Source: an uncultured Collinsella sp. (GTDB lineage Bacteria > Actinomycetota > Coriobacteriia > Coriobacteriales > Coriobacteriaceae). Taken from it: a stretch of DNA of 15,814 nt. The notes beneath the pieces are model-generated. The model saw only the letters and a list, made by a program, of their open reading frames with translations. It was not told the DNA's origin and did not search any database. Below, piece after piece: positions 1-8,156 of this stretch. Made by a program: the position numbers and the translations under genes. The stretch spans positions 1-15,814 of the forward strand of contig CABUQY010000037.1 in the NCBI GenBank assembly GCA_902493915.1, in the 5' to 3' direction. Numbering within the stretch: position 1 is the first letter of the stretch; each line of letters opens with the position of its first letter.

Positions 1-487
1 CACAAGAAGCCGAGCAGATCGGAATCACCTTGCGCAGCGTGTCAATGGTCTCACGCGCCGCGCGGCTGTCAGTATAGGGACCAAAATAACGCGTTCCCGG
101 CTTATGGCGCTCACGCGTATATTTGATAGCGGGATATAGGTCGCCCTTTGTAATGGCGATAAAGGGGTAGCTCTTGTCATCCTTGAGGTCGACATTAAAG
201 TACGGATGGTACTGACCAATCAAATTGCGCTCGAGCACCAACGCCTCATGCTCGGTCTCCACCACGATATAGTCAAAGCTCGCCACCAGCTGCATCATCA
301 GCGGGATCTTTTGACGCTCATCCTGCAGTGTCACGTATTGACGCATGCGGGCGCGCAGGTTTTTCGCCTTGCCCACGTAGATGACATCGCCCTTGGTATC
401 CTTCCAAAGGTAGCATCCGGGCTGTGTGGGAACGCGCGAAACCTGCTCGGCAAGCGTTGGAATGTTGTCGTGACCGGCCACGCGCAC
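1..487 (-). CDS. uvrC: UvrC, excinuclease ABC subunit C (partial, N-terminal part)
   Basis: UvrC is the nuclease of nucleotide excision repair; it cuts both sides of a lesion handed over by UvrA and UvrB. About 162 codons are present and the C-terminal part (second nuclease half and HhH) lies beyond the left edge. The visible part is the GIY-YIG domain: PGCY around residues 23-26, IYVGKAKNLR at 36-45, and the acidic ETEHEALVLE stretch at about 77-86, followed by the conserved RYFGPYTD. The start is GTG at 487, immediately after the murJ TAG stop; a second GTG two codons further in cannot be excluded. No strong ribosome binding site is visible, which fits translational coupling to murJ. It is the last visible gene of the ybaK-murJ-uvrC set. 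Family assignment is near certain; the exact start is less so. Confidence 0.95.
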   Translation of the reverse strand, partial: MRVAGHDNIPTLAEQVSRVPTQPGCYLWKDTKGDVIYVGKAKNLRARMRQYVTLQDERQKIPLMMQLVASFDYIVVETEHEALVLERNLIGQYHPYFNVDLKDDKSYPFIAITKGDLYPAIKYTRERHKPGTRYFGPYTDSRAARETIDTLRKVIPICSASC

Positions 488-2170
488 CTACTTGCGACGA
501 AGCAGCGCCGAGACCTCGGGCATCTTAAGGACGACGGCAAGGCCAAAGGTAACAGCAAGCGAGACGACACCCGCAACGCAAACGTAGCCAAGAGTAATCA
601 GAATCGAGCCGCCAAGTGCCCCGACAAAGTGTTCAAGCGCCCACATGACGCCGGCGCCTGCGGCAGCACCCAGGCCGCCGAGCAAAAGGCCAAAGAAACC
701 GCCATGCAGGATAGATTTGACCTGAAGGCCACGCAAGCGACGACGCAGCCACCACAGCGAACAGCCGACCAAGATCACGTAGTCGACAACATACGAAAGC
801 GCGATTGCCGGCATATCGAAGCCCAGCACAACGCCAAACAGCAGAACCGAGCCGGCCTGGCCGATGGCAGAATACAGGCAATATCGGCTATAGGGCTTCA
901 TGTCGAGCAAGGCAGAGAAGCTCTTCTGCATCAACACGACCACGCCGTAGAGCGGCAGCGAGAACGCCAGGTAGACAAGGAACTCGGACACCAGCGCCAC
1001 GCCGGACTCATCAAACTTGCCGGCACAGTAAATCATGTTGAGCGGACGCGCGAAGACAATCAGGTACAGCGCGAACGGAATCAGGAAGAACAGCATCTGG
1101 GCGACGCCACGCGAAATGCCCGTGCGAACGCTGTCGTAATCCTTCTCCTGTGCGTCGTGAGAGAGCTCGGTATAGAGCGCCGTCGAAAGCGAGGCGGCAA
1201 TCAGCGCGTAGGGCAGCGTGTACCACAGGCGCGCATAGGCGATGACGGAAGGACCCGTCTCGGGCTGGACCACCAGCGCGGCAGCGTTGGTGATAGAAGT
1301 CGAGACAAACATGCACACCGTGGCGAGCAGCGTCGGGATACCGAGCGCAATCGTCTGGCGCAGCGCGGGGTCCTTAAAGTCGATATGGATATGGGGATGC
1401 ACGCCGTGCTTGCCAAGCGCGGGGATCTGACATGCCATCTGAACAAAGACACCGAGGGTCGTACCGGCCGCAATCAAGATGATGCCGGCACGTTCGCCAA
1501 ACTGTGCGGACACGGGCGCAAAACCCATAAAGCTCGCAATGACGATCACATTGTTGAGGACCGGGGCAAACGTCGACCAGAAGTAGTCGCGGTGTGCGTT
1601 GAGAACGCCCGAAAACACCGAGCCCAAACCATAAAACAGAATCTGGATGGCAAAGAAACGGAACATGAACGCAGCGGTATCCATGCTGCCGCCGTCACCC
1701 GAAAGGAACGATTGCGTCCAGATAAAGCCCGGGGCGAACACGGTCCCCAGCAACGAAATGCCACCCAGCACCAAAAGCAGAATGCCGAGCAGGTTGCCCA
1801 CGTACTCGTTCGAGGCCTCGCGACCCTGCTCACGCCTCACGCCCATGTACACGGGCAAAAACGCCGTCACGAGCATGCCGCCCATCACGAGTTCGTAGAG
1901 CATATTGGGCAGGTTGTTGGCGACCTGATAGGAGGACGAGAGTAGCGACATGCCGATAGCGGCCGCCATTGCCCACGTGCGGATAAAACCGGTAACGCGA
2001 GACACGATGGTCAGAATGGTCATAAGCCCGGCGGAACGACCAACCGTGGAGTAGTCCGACGAGCCCATGTCGTCAGTGTCATCTCGCGACGAAGAAACTT
2101 CGGATGAGGGTGTCTGAGGCGCAGATTCTTTTGCAAAATGAGCTCCGCGCTTCAATTCTTCCTGCGGCAT
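488..2170 (-). CDS. murJ: MurJ/MviN family lipid II flippase
   Basis: This polytopic inner-membrane protein of 560 residues belongs to the MurJ (MviN) branch of the MOP exporter superfamily. The family moves undecaprenyl-linked peptidoglycan precursor (lipid II) across the membrane. The conserved N-terminal block is SRVTGFIRTWAMAAAIG at about 57-73, followed by YQVANNLPNMLYELVMGGML. Many hydrophobic helices run to the C-terminus, consistent with the 14-helix family fold. About 43 hydrophilic Ser/Asp-rich residues precede the first helix, longer than in the E. coli protein. The ATG at 2170 is chosen because GAGAGGA sits just upstream; an internal ATG at residue 35 has no such site. The gene starts 3 bases after the ybaK-like stop and its own TAG abuts the uvrC GTG, so the three genes are probably co-transcribed. 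Lipid II as substrate is inferred from the family. Confidence 0.93.
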   Translation of the reverse strand: MPQEELKRGAHFAKESAPQTPSSEVSSSRDDTDDMGSSDYSTVGRSAGLMTILTIVSRVTGFIRTWAMAAAIGMSLLSSSYQVANNLPNMLYELVMGGMLVTAFLPVYMGVRREQGREASNEYVGNLLGILLLVLGGISLLGTVFAPGFIWTQSFLSGDGGSMDTAAFMFRFFAIQILFYGLGSVFSGVLNAHRDYFWSTFAPVLNNVIVIASFMGFAPVSAQFGERAGIILIAAGTTLGVFVQMACQIPALGKHGVHPHIHIDFKDPALRQTIALGIPTLLATVCMFVSTSITNAAALVVQPETGPSVIAYARLWYTLPYALIAASLSTALYTELSHDAQEKDYDSVRTGISRGVAQMLFFLIPFALYLIVFARPLNMIYCAGKFDESGVALVSEFLVYLAFSLPLYGVVVLMQKSFSALLDMKPYSRYCLYSAIGQAGSVLLFGVVLGFDMPAIALSYVVDYVILVGCSLWWLRRRLRGLQVKSILHGGFFGLLLGGLGAAAGAGVMWALEHFVGALGGSILITLGYVCVAGVVSLAVTFGLAVVLKMPEVSALLRRK

Positions 2171-2173
2171 CGC

Positions 2174-2674
2174 TCAGTCCTCTCTCGTAATCGCGGCAAC
2201 CGTCGCCCCGCAAAATGCAATTAAATCATCGGGTGCAAGCTCGAGCTGATAACCACGCTTGCCTCCCGAAATAAAAATGGTATCCCAAAGGACACACGTC
2301 TCATCAATGAGCGTCCGGTAGCGTTTTTTCATACCGACCGGGCTGCAGCCGCCGCGAACGTAGCCAGTCGCCGCAAGCAAATCCTTCACATGCATCATGG
2401 CCAAGGACTTCTCCCCCGCGGCACGCGCGGCGGACTTTAGATCGAGCTCGTCGGCAACAGGGATGCAGCACACGACATAGTCGTTGGACGGTGTCACACA
2501 GACCAAAGTCTTAAATCCTTGACCGGGCTCCTCGCCAAGCTGCTCCGAAATCGCGACCCCCAGGCCCACCGACTCATCACCATCGTCTTCGTACGTATGT
2601 AGAACATAGGAAATGCCGGCGCTTTCCAGCTCGCGCATCGCATTGGTTTTTGGCGTCTTTACAGCCTTTGCCAT
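2174..2674 (-). CDS. ybaK: YbaK/EbsC-type Cys-tRNA(Pro) deacylase
   Basis: This is a 166-residue member of the YbaK/ProX-like trans-editing family, which hydrolyses Cys-tRNA(Pro) mischarged by prolyl-tRNA synthetase. Visible hallmarks are FKTLVC at about 54-59, holding the conserved lysine (K55), and the GYVRGGCSPVGMKK segment at 104-117. The length is normal for the family. An in-frame ATG-like extension reaches 2770, but the start at 2674 is preferred because AAAGGA (2681-2686 on the plus strand read in reverse) lies 6 bases upstream and MAKAVKTPKTNAM matches family N-termini. The gene is first of a set with murJ and uvrC, with a 3-base gap to murJ. A TATACT hexamer at 2712-2717 may be its promoter. 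The Cys-tRNA(Pro) substrate is a family inference. Confidence 0.92.
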   Translation of the reverse strand: MAKAVKTPKTNAMRELESAGISYVLHTYEDDGDESVGLGVAISEQLGEEPGQGFKTLVCVTPSNDYVVCCIPVADELDLKSAARAAGEKSLAMMHVKDLLAATGYVRGGCSPVGMKKRYRTLIDETCVLWDTIFISGGKRGYQLELAPDDLIAFCGATVAAITRED

Positions 2675-2711
2675 GACATATCCTTTCCCTCGCATTCGGA
2701 CGTAAGGATTA

Positions 2712-2717
2712 AGTATA
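2712..2717 (-). promoter_or_regulatory. Possible -10 box for ybaK-murJ-uvrC
   Basis: TATACT on the minus strand lies 38 bases upstream of the ybaK-like start codon and downstream of the hairpin after uvrA. No good -35 hexamer is found at 16-18 bases, so this is tentative. It would give the three-gene set its own promoter separate from uvrA. Confidence 0.27.
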
Positions 2718-2755
2718 TGTCCAATTCGGCTGCATACGTCACTTCGGCACAGCAA

Positions 2756-2786
2756 GCGCCATCGAATCACAAGGAGTCGATGGCGC
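2756..2786 (-). terminator. Hairpin after uvrA, possible weak terminator
   Basis: A perfect 10-bp inverted repeat (GCGCCATCGA at 2756-2765, TCGATGGCGC at 2777-2786) with an 11-base loop begins 20 bases past the uvrA stop. On the minus strand the stem is followed by TTGCTGTG, which is a poor U-tract. It may be an inefficient terminator or an mRNA 3'-end stabiliser that allows partial read-through into the ybaK set. Confidence 0.5.
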
Positions 2787-2806
2787 CCATAAACTGAATC
2801 GTCTAT

Positions 2807-5686
2807 TTATTGAGCATCAAGTTGAGCCTGACGCTCCCGGTCACGCCTGAGCAACGGCGCCAAAAACTTGCCCGTATAACTCTGCGGACAGTCCGCAACC
2901 TGCTCCGGTGTGCCCGAAACCACGACGGTTCCGCCGCCGTTACCGCCTTCGGGACCCATATCGATCAGGCGGTCGGCAACCTTGATGACATCAAGGTTGT
3001 GCTCAATCACCAGCACTGTGTTGCCCGCATCGACCAAGCGCTGCAGCACATCGAGCAGCTGGCGGACGTCCTCAAAATGAAGGCCGGTCGTCGGCTCGTC
3101 CAAAATATAGAACGTCTTGCCCGTCTGGCGTCGATGAAGCTCCTTGGCGAGCTTCACACGCTGTGCCTCGCCGCCCGAAAGCGTCGTGGCGGGCTGGCCC
3201 AGGCTCACGTAGCCCAAGCCTACATCGTACAGCGTCTGGAGCTTGCGCTTAATCTGCGGGATATTCCCAAAGAAGGCCAGCGCCTCGGTGACGCTCATGT
3301 CGAGCACGTCCGAGATGGTCTTGCCACGGTAGGTGACCTCGAGTGTCTCGCGGTTGTAGCGTTTACCGCCGCAAACTTCGCAAGGAACGTAGATATCGGG
3401 AAGGAAGTGCATCTCGATCTTGATCTGTCCGTCGCCCTTGCACGCCTCACAGCGCCCGCCACTCACATTAAAGGAGAAACGACCCGGCGAGTAGCCGCGC
3501 GCCTTCGACTCCGGCGTACTCGCAAACAGCGCGCGAAGATCATCCCACAGGCCGATATAGGTAGCAGGGTTGGAGCGCGGCGTGCGGCCAATCGGCGACT
3601 GGTCGATATCGATAACCTTATCGATACACTCGATGCCCTCGATTTTCTTATACGGACCCACAGGGCGCGTCGAGCGGTGAATGGCATTCGTAAGGGCAGG
3701 CGCAATGGTGTCGGTAACCAGGGAGCTCTTGCCCGATCCCGACACGCCGGTAACAACCGTAAGCGTACCAAACTCGATTTTGGCAGTAACGTTTTTGAGG
3801 TTGTTGGCTCGAGCGCCCGTAATTTTAAGGCAGCCGCGACCGGGCTTGCGCCGTTCATCAGGCACCCGGATCATTCGTTTACCGGTCAGATAAGCGCCCG
3901 TCATCGACTCGGGACACGCCATGATATCGGCAGGCGTTCCCGCCGCGACTACGTGTCCGCCGTTGACGCCGGCGCCGGGCCCCATGTCGATCACGTAATC
4001 GGCGGCACGGATTGTATCCTCGTCGTGTTCGACGACGATAACGGTATTGCCGATATCGCGCAGGCGCTCGAGCGTCTTGATCAAGCGCTCGTTGTCACGC
4101 TGATGAAGACCGATCGAGGGCTCGTCCAGAATATAGAGCACGCCCATGAGACCCGCGCCGATCTGCGTTGCCAGGCGAATACGCTGCGCCTCGCCACCGG
4201 AAAGCGTCGCCGAGGCACGATCGAGCGTCAGATAGTCGAGTCCAACATCGACCAGAAAACGCAAGCGCTCCAGGATTTCCTTGACGATACGGCCGCCGAT
4301 AAACTGTTGGCGCTCGGTGAGTTCCAGGCCCTCAAAAAACTCGAGCGACTCACGGCACGACAGGCAACAAACCTCGTAAATGGACTTGCCACCCACGGTG
4401 ACGGCGAGCATCTCAGGGCGCAAACGAGCGCCGTGGCAGCTCGAGCACGGTTCCTCGCGAATGTACTTCTCCAAGCGCGCCTTGGTGTTCTCGTTCGTCG
4501 TCTCGGTATAGCGTTCGTACAGGATGTTGCGAACGCCCGAAAACTTGGTATCCCACTGGCTGCGACGTCCGTCGAGCTTTTGGTAGTCGACCGAGATCTT
4601 CGTATCGCCCAGGCCATCCAAGAATGCACGACGCACGCGAGGGGGCAAGTCCTCCCACGGCGTATCGGTGCTCACCTTAAAGTGTTTGCAGACCGCAGCA
4701 AAAATCTGCGGATAGTAGTTCGAATTGCCAAACAGGCTACCAAAGACTCCGTCGGCAATGGACTTCGGGGGGTCCTCGATCAGCGCCTCGGCATCAACGG
4801 TTTTCTTAAAGCCCAGGCCGTCGCACTCAGGACATGCGCCATAGGGAGCGTTGAACGAAAAGTCGCGGGGTTGTAGGTCGTCGATGGAGTGCCCGTGCTC
4901 CGGGCATGCCAGAGCCAACGAATACTCCAGTAGCTCGCCCTCGGTCCCCTCGGGAGCATCGCGATCGGGCAGCATGTATACGTTCACATTACCGTGCGCC
5001 AAGGCAGTCGCCTGTTCAACAGACTCGGCGATACGGCCCAGAGAATTCTCACGGATCACGATGCGGTCGACTACGACCTCGATATCGTGTTTGAACTTCT
5101 TGTCCAGATCGATCGGATCATCGAGCGAGCGCACTTCGCCGTCGACACGCACGCGGCTAAAGCCCTCGGCGCGAAGGTCCTCAAACAGTTTGGTGTACTC
5201 GCCTTTTCGCCCGCGCACCACCGGTGCCAGCACAAACGCGCGGCGACCCTCCCCCGCCGCCAAGACTTTGTCGGCAACCTGGTCGGTCGTCTGGCGCTCA
5301 ATGACGCGGCCGCATTCGGGACAGTGCGGGGTGCCCACACGGGCGAACAGCAGGCGCAGATAGTCATAAATCTCGGTTACGGTGCCAACCGTCGAGCGAG
5401 GGTTTTTAGACGTCGTCTTTTGGTCGATCGACACCGCCGGCGAAAGGCCGTCGATTGAATCCAAGTCGGGTTTGTCCATCTGGCCCAAGAACTGGCGCGC
5501 ATAGCTCGAAAGACTCTCGACGTATCGACGCTGGCCCTCGGCATAGATAGTGTCAAATGCCAGCGAACTCTTGCCCGAGCCAGAAAGACCGGTAATGACC
5601 ACGAGTTGGTCACGCGGAATGGAAACATCGATATCACGGAGGTTGTGCTCACGAGCGCCGCGAATAACGATAGAAGAATCAGACAT
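2807..5686 (-). CDS. uvrA: UvrA, excinuclease ABC subunit A
   Basis: UvrA is the damage-sensing ATPase of nucleotide excision repair; it acts as a dimer on DNA and loads UvrB. The 959-residue product is full length. It has two ABC ATPase modules: Walker A GLSGSGKSS at about 33-41 and GVSGSGKSS at 647-655. The signatures LSGGEAQRIRL start at about 495 and LSGGEAQRVKL at about 836. Zinc-binding Cys pairs are visible (CPECG, CPECD, CSSC, and CEAC with a later CEVC). The start at 5686 follows AAGGAG with 7 bases spacing, and MSDSSIVIRGAREHNL matches UvrA N-termini; an upstream in-frame extension to 5752 is rejected. The gene is divergent from the LTA-synthase-like gene. A LexA-box-like palindrome at 5748-5761 suggests SOS control. 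A hairpin follows its stop codon. Confidence 0.98.
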   Translation of the reverse strand: MSDSSIVIRGAREHNLRDIDVSIPRDQLVVITGLSGSGKSSLAFDTIYAEGQRRYVESLSSYARQFLGQMDKPDLDSIDGLSPAVSIDQKTTSKNPRSTVGTVTEIYDYLRLLFARVGTPHCPECGRVIERQTTDQVADKVLAAGEGRRAFVLAPVVRGRKGEYTKLFEDLRAEGFSRVRVDGEVRSLDDPIDLDKKFKHDIEVVVDRIVIRENSLGRIAESVEQATALAHGNVNVYMLPDRDAPEGTEGELLEYSLALACPEHGHSIDDLQPRDFSFNAPYGACPECDGLGFKKTVDAEALIEDPPKSIADGVFGSLFGNSNYYPQIFAAVCKHFKVSTDTPWEDLPPRVRRAFLDGLGDTKISVDYQKLDGRRSQWDTKFSGVRNILYERYTETTNENTKARLEKYIREEPCSSCHGARLRPEMLAVTVGGKSIYEVCCLSCRESLEFFEGLELTERQQFIGGRIVKEILERLRFLVDVGLDYLTLDRASATLSGGEAQRIRLATQIGAGLMGVLYILDEPSIGLHQRDNERLIKTLERLRDIGNTVIVVEHDEDTIRAADYVIDMGPGAGVNGGHVVAAGTPADIMACPESMTGAYLTGKRMIRVPDERRKPGRGCLKITGARANNLKNVTAKIEFGTLTVVTGVSGSGKSSLVTDTIAPALTNAIHRSTRPVGPYKKIEGIECIDKVIDIDQSPIGRTPRSNPATYIGLWDDLRALFASTPESKARGYSPGRFSFNVSGGRCEACKGDGQIKIEMHFLPDIYVPCEVCGGKRYNRETLEVTYRGKTISDVLDMSVTEALAFFGNIPQIKRKLQTLYDVGLGYVSLGQPATTLSGGEAQRVKLAKELHRRQTGKTFYILDEPTTGLHFEDVRQLLDVLQRLVDAGNTVLVIEHNLDVIKVADRLIDMGPEGGNGGGTVVVSGTPEQVADCPQSYTGKFLAPLLRRDRERQAQLDAQ

Positions 5687-5714
5687 GGAAGCTCCTTGCC
5701 TCCTATTGCATCGA

Positions 5715-5720
5715 ATCATA
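5715..5720 (-). promoter_or_regulatory. Possible -10 box of uvrA
   Basis: TATGAT on the minus strand matches five of six bases of the sigma-70-type -10 consensus and lies 28 bases upstream of the uvrA start. This leaves a leader of about 22 bases that contains the AAGGAG site. The -35 region (about 5738-5743) is poor. The LexA-like palindrome begins just beyond it. Confidence 0.4.
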
Positions 5721-5747
5721 CTGTCGATGAGTTTAGCGCACTCGACG

Positions 5748-5761
5748 CGCACAGATGTTCG
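5748..5761. promoter_or_regulatory. LexA (SOS) box-like palindrome upstream of uvrA
   Basis: CGCACAGATGTTCG differs by one base from the Gram-positive LexA operator pattern CGAAC-N4-GTTCG. The central four bases also fit the purine/pyrimidine preferences reported for Bacillus-type boxes. It lies in the divergent uvrA/LTA-synthase intergenic region, 61 bases upstream of the uvrA start and just upstream of the putative -35. The assignment rests on consensus match and on uvrA being a classic SOS gene; no lexA gene is in the window. Confidence 0.5.
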
Positions 5762-5830
5762 TAATACAAGATTCGCAGACCTTTAGCTTTGCGTATCGGG
5801 TGCTTTGTTTCTCGAAATGCCGTGGAAAGG

Positions 5831-5866
5831 TTACAGTAATCTACTACTGAACTTAATTTGCTGTAA
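5831..5866. repeat. Imperfect inverted repeat in leader of the LTA-synthase-like gene
   Basis: TTACAGTAA (5831-5839) and TTGCTGTAA (5858-5866) are inverted copies matching at 8 of 9 positions and separated by 18 bases, just upstream of the AGAGGA ribosome binding site. A smaller inverted repeat (CAGTA-N6-TACTG, 5834-5849) is nested inside. It could be an operator or an AT-rich mRNA structure. No regulator is recognised. Confidence 0.35.
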
Positions 5867-5879
5867 CAGAGGAACGTCC

Positions 5880-8033
5880 ATGACCGAAGATATCCCCCTT
5901 GAAATCACTTCGAGCGACATGGCCAATCTGCCCATATTCATCGCCGTCCTTATCGTGGCCACCGTCGTCGTGCGCGTGTATTTTTCAATCAAACACAATG
6001 AAAAGCCGCCCATTGCCCGCGTCTTTTGGTGCGCGACGCTCCTCATCCCGCTCGGCATGGTAGCTGCATGGATTACGAATCAATTGCTCGTAAATGAGGA
6101 CAATTCCCTATGGGTCCTTTCTTATTCGGCGCTCGGTGCTACCGCCGTCATACTTCTTGTCGAGCCCTTGGTTTCGGGACTTATCGACCAAACCGATCTT
6201 GCGACGGGAACGGTTGCCTGTATTTGCCGTGACATCCTTGTCATCGCCGCTGTTTCAGCGCTCTCGTTCGTTTCGCTCGAAATTGCCTGTAACGAAACGT
6301 TCTATCGCATTCCCGCCAACTCATTCGGGTTTTCCGTCGGGCTGCTCGCGACGGTTCTGCTCTCCCTTTATTTGCTGGGACAGCGTCATGGAGGCGTCAT
6401 GGCCCTCGTGCCCGTCGCCTGTTGCATCCTTGGCATTGCCGAGCACTTCGTCATAACGTTTAAAGGCGAAGCCATCCTGCCAAGCGATATCTTGGCCCTT
6501 GGCACCGCAATGGAAGTGAGCGAGGGATACGAGTTTACCTTTACCGCCGGAATCGTAACCTCTCTCGCCCTGCTGGAGATTTCCCTGGGGCTTCTTTCGC
6601 TTATCCGACCGCGAAAGCTCCGTACGCCCACCCATGTCTTCCCCGCAATCGCCGCTAACCTCTGCGCTTTTCTGCTAGTGACCGTTGTGGGGCTCTCAGG
6701 CTTTTCCAGCATCGACTTGGAGCAGGCGCTGGATTTTGGATTTGACCGTTGGCAGCCCATCACCACATATACGTCTCAGGGTTTTATCACTTCGTTCACC
6801 GAAATGGTCAACGAGTTGCCCATTGAGAAGCCCGAAGGCTATACGCCCGATGAGGCGCAGAGCATCGAGCAGGAGCTCGCCGCCGCCTACGACAGCACGT
6901 ATGGCTCGAGCGAGCAGCGCGCGGCTGCCGTTGCCCAGTTCAATGAAATCAAGCCGACGATTGTTGCCGTCATGAACGAGAGTTTTAGCGACCTTTCGTG
7001 CTTTGAGCAGCTCCAGGCGGCCGGGTACACCGGCCCCGCATTCTACAACTCGCTTCCCGACACACTTGTTCGCGGCACCATGCTCGCTTCGGTCACCGGT
7101 GGCGGAACGGCAAACTCCGAATTCGAATTTTTGACCGGAGCGACAACGGCCTTTGTCGGATTAGGCAAGATCCCCTATCAGCTGTATCAGATGAATGGCG
7201 TCAACAGCCTGGCAAAGGACCTTAAAGAGCTTGGGTATACCGCTACCGCTATGCACCCGCAAAACCCCGTCAACTACCATCGAGATAAGATCTATCAGCA
7301 GCTGGGCTTTGGAGACTTTCTTTCAATCGGCGATTTCGAAGGTGCGCCCTGTTACCATGCCGGCGTATGCGACTACGCCACCTACGACAAGATACTCGAC
7401 CTGCTTAGAACCGACGAAGCGCCGCAGTTCATCTTTGACGTCACGATGCAAAATCACGGCGGCTACGACTATGGCACCGTTCCCGCCGAAGAGCTGACAA
7501 ACTATTGGGTCGAGGGAGCCAGCGAGGGCGCCAATAGCGCGCTCAACACCTATCTCACCTGCATCAACGCATCCGACCGGGACCTCGAGTACTTTATCAA
7601 CGAGCTCCGCAATATCGGCAGACCGGTTGTTCTTGTCTTTTTTGGCGACCATCAGCCGAGCGCCGCAACGACTCTCAACGACGAGCTGTACCCTCAGGAA
7701 GATACGGCAAGCCACGCTTTCCGTGTCTATCAGTCAACCTATTTCGTCTGGGCTAACTATGAAATCGCCGGCAATACCGAGCTCAACGTCTACGACACCG
7801 TCGGGGCAAACGAGATTGCAGCCATTACCCTTAATAAGATCGGCGCCCCGCTCACCGACTATCAAAAGGCCCTGCTTGCAACAAGGTCAGATGTGCCCAC
7901 CATCAATGTCGCCGGCTATCTCGGTGCCGACGGGCTGCGCTACAACTTGGAATCTGAAGACAGCCCATACACCTCGACGATCGACAAGCTGCAGCGCATG
8001 CAATACCTCGAGTTCGCCAGCAAAGTTCAGTAA
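5880..8033 (+). CDS. LTA synthase family protein (membrane-anchored sulfatase-fold phosphoglycerol transferase)
   Basis: This 717-residue membrane protein has an extracytoplasmic alkaline-phosphatase/sulfatase-fold domain like LtaS, which transfers glycerol-phosphate from phosphatidylglycerol to build lipoteichoic acid. About eight hydrophobic segments are seen (roughly 17-36, 48-66, 78-98, 117-136, 149-167, 171-193, 221-242, 252-274); LtaS itself has five. The catalytic domain starts near 355. Likely metal and nucleophile residues are Glu367 (MNESFSDL), Thr410 (GGGTANSEFEFLTG), His526 (MQNHGGYDY) and Asp590-His591 (FFGDHQPS). The ATG at 5880 is chosen because AGAGGA lies 6 bases upstream; an in-frame extension to 5805 lacks such a site. 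It appears monocistronic, divergent from uvrA. The polymer made is not known from sequence; another glycerol-phosphate or related substituent is possible. Confidence 0.88.
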   Translation: MTEDIPLEITSSDMANLPIFIAVLIVATVVVRVYFSIKHNEKPPIARVFWCATLLIPLGMVAAWITNQLLVNEDNSLWVLSYSALGATAVILLVEPLVSGLIDQTDLATGTVACICRDILVIAAVSALSFVSLEIACNETFYRIPANSFGFSVGLLATVLLSLYLLGQRHGGVMALVPVACCILGIAEHFVITFKGEAILPSDILALGTAMEVSEGYEFTFTAGIVTSLALLEISLGLLSLIRPRKLRTPTHVFPAIAANLCAFLLVTVVGLSGFSSIDLEQALDFGFDRWQPITTYTSQGFITSFTEMVNELPIEKPEGYTPDEAQSIEQELAAAYDSTYGSSEQRAAAVAQFNEIKPTIVAVMNESFSDLSCFEQLQAAGYTGPAFYNSLPDTLVRGTMLASVTGGGTANSEFEFLTGATTAFVGLGKIPYQLYQMNGVNSLAKDLKELGYTATAMHPQNPVNYHRDKIYQQLGFGDFLSIGDFEGAPCYHAGVCDYATYDKILDLLRTDEAPQFIFDVTMQNHGGYDYGTVPAEELTNYWVEGASEGANSALNTYLTCINASDRDLEYFINELRNIGRPVVLVFFGDHQPSAATTLNDELYPQEDTASHAFRVYQSTYFVWANYEIAGNTELNVYDTVGANEIAAITLNKIGAPLTDYQKALLATRSDVPTINVAGYLGADGLRYNLESEDSPYTSTIDKLQRMQYLEFASKVQ

Positions 8034-8093
8034 GCCCGCCCATTCGCTTGGGCCCATCGTATTGCAAGCACGCTCGGCCCAAATGCATCGCAA

Positions 8094-8123
8094 ATGACTC
8101 CCGCTCGCAAACGAGGGTACAAT
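8094..8123 (+). promoter_or_regulatory. Putative promoter of the mrp-flavoprotein pair
   Basis: ATGACT (8094-8099, four of six to TTGACA) and TACAAT (8118-8123, five of six to TATAAT) are separated by 18 bases. Transcription would start near 8130, giving a leader of about 50 bases before the mrp start at 8179. Confidence 0.45.
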
Positions 8124-8142
8124 GACGCTCGTGTCACATCAC

Positions 8143-8156
8143 GGGGCTCCGGCCCC
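8143..8156 (+). promoter_or_regulatory. Leader hairpin with UCCG tetraloop upstream of mrp
   Basis: GGGGC (8143-8147) and GCCCC (8152-8156) form a 5-bp GC stem closing a C(UCCG)G loop, a member of the very stable UNCG tetraloop class. It ends 9 bases before the AAAGGAG ribosome binding site. It may stabilise the 5' end of the mRNA or affect translation; no role is proven. Confidence 0.45.

Noticed and set aside
206..1945. Long open frame on the plus strand opposite murJ and uvrC
   Set aside because: Its translation is rich in His, Arg and Gln with no recognisable motif, and it lies antisense to clear murJ and uvrC. It is a codon-bias shadow in GC-rich DNA.
2810..4876. Long open frame of 688 codons on the plus strand opposite uvrA
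   Set aside because: The opposite strand encodes unmistakable UvrA with all motifs. The antisense translation is Arg/Leu/Ala-rich without domains, and no ribosome binding site is convincing.
5687..5752. N-terminal extension of uvrA to an earlier in-frame start
   Set aside because: It would include the putative -10 region and adds residues not seen in UvrA. The strong AAGGAG site decides for 5686.
8048..8082. Inverted repeat TTGGGCC/GGCCCAA after the LTA-synthase-like gene, considered as its terminator
   Set aside because: The loop is 21 bases and no T-run follows on either strand, so it is too weak to call. The end of this transcript is unresolved.
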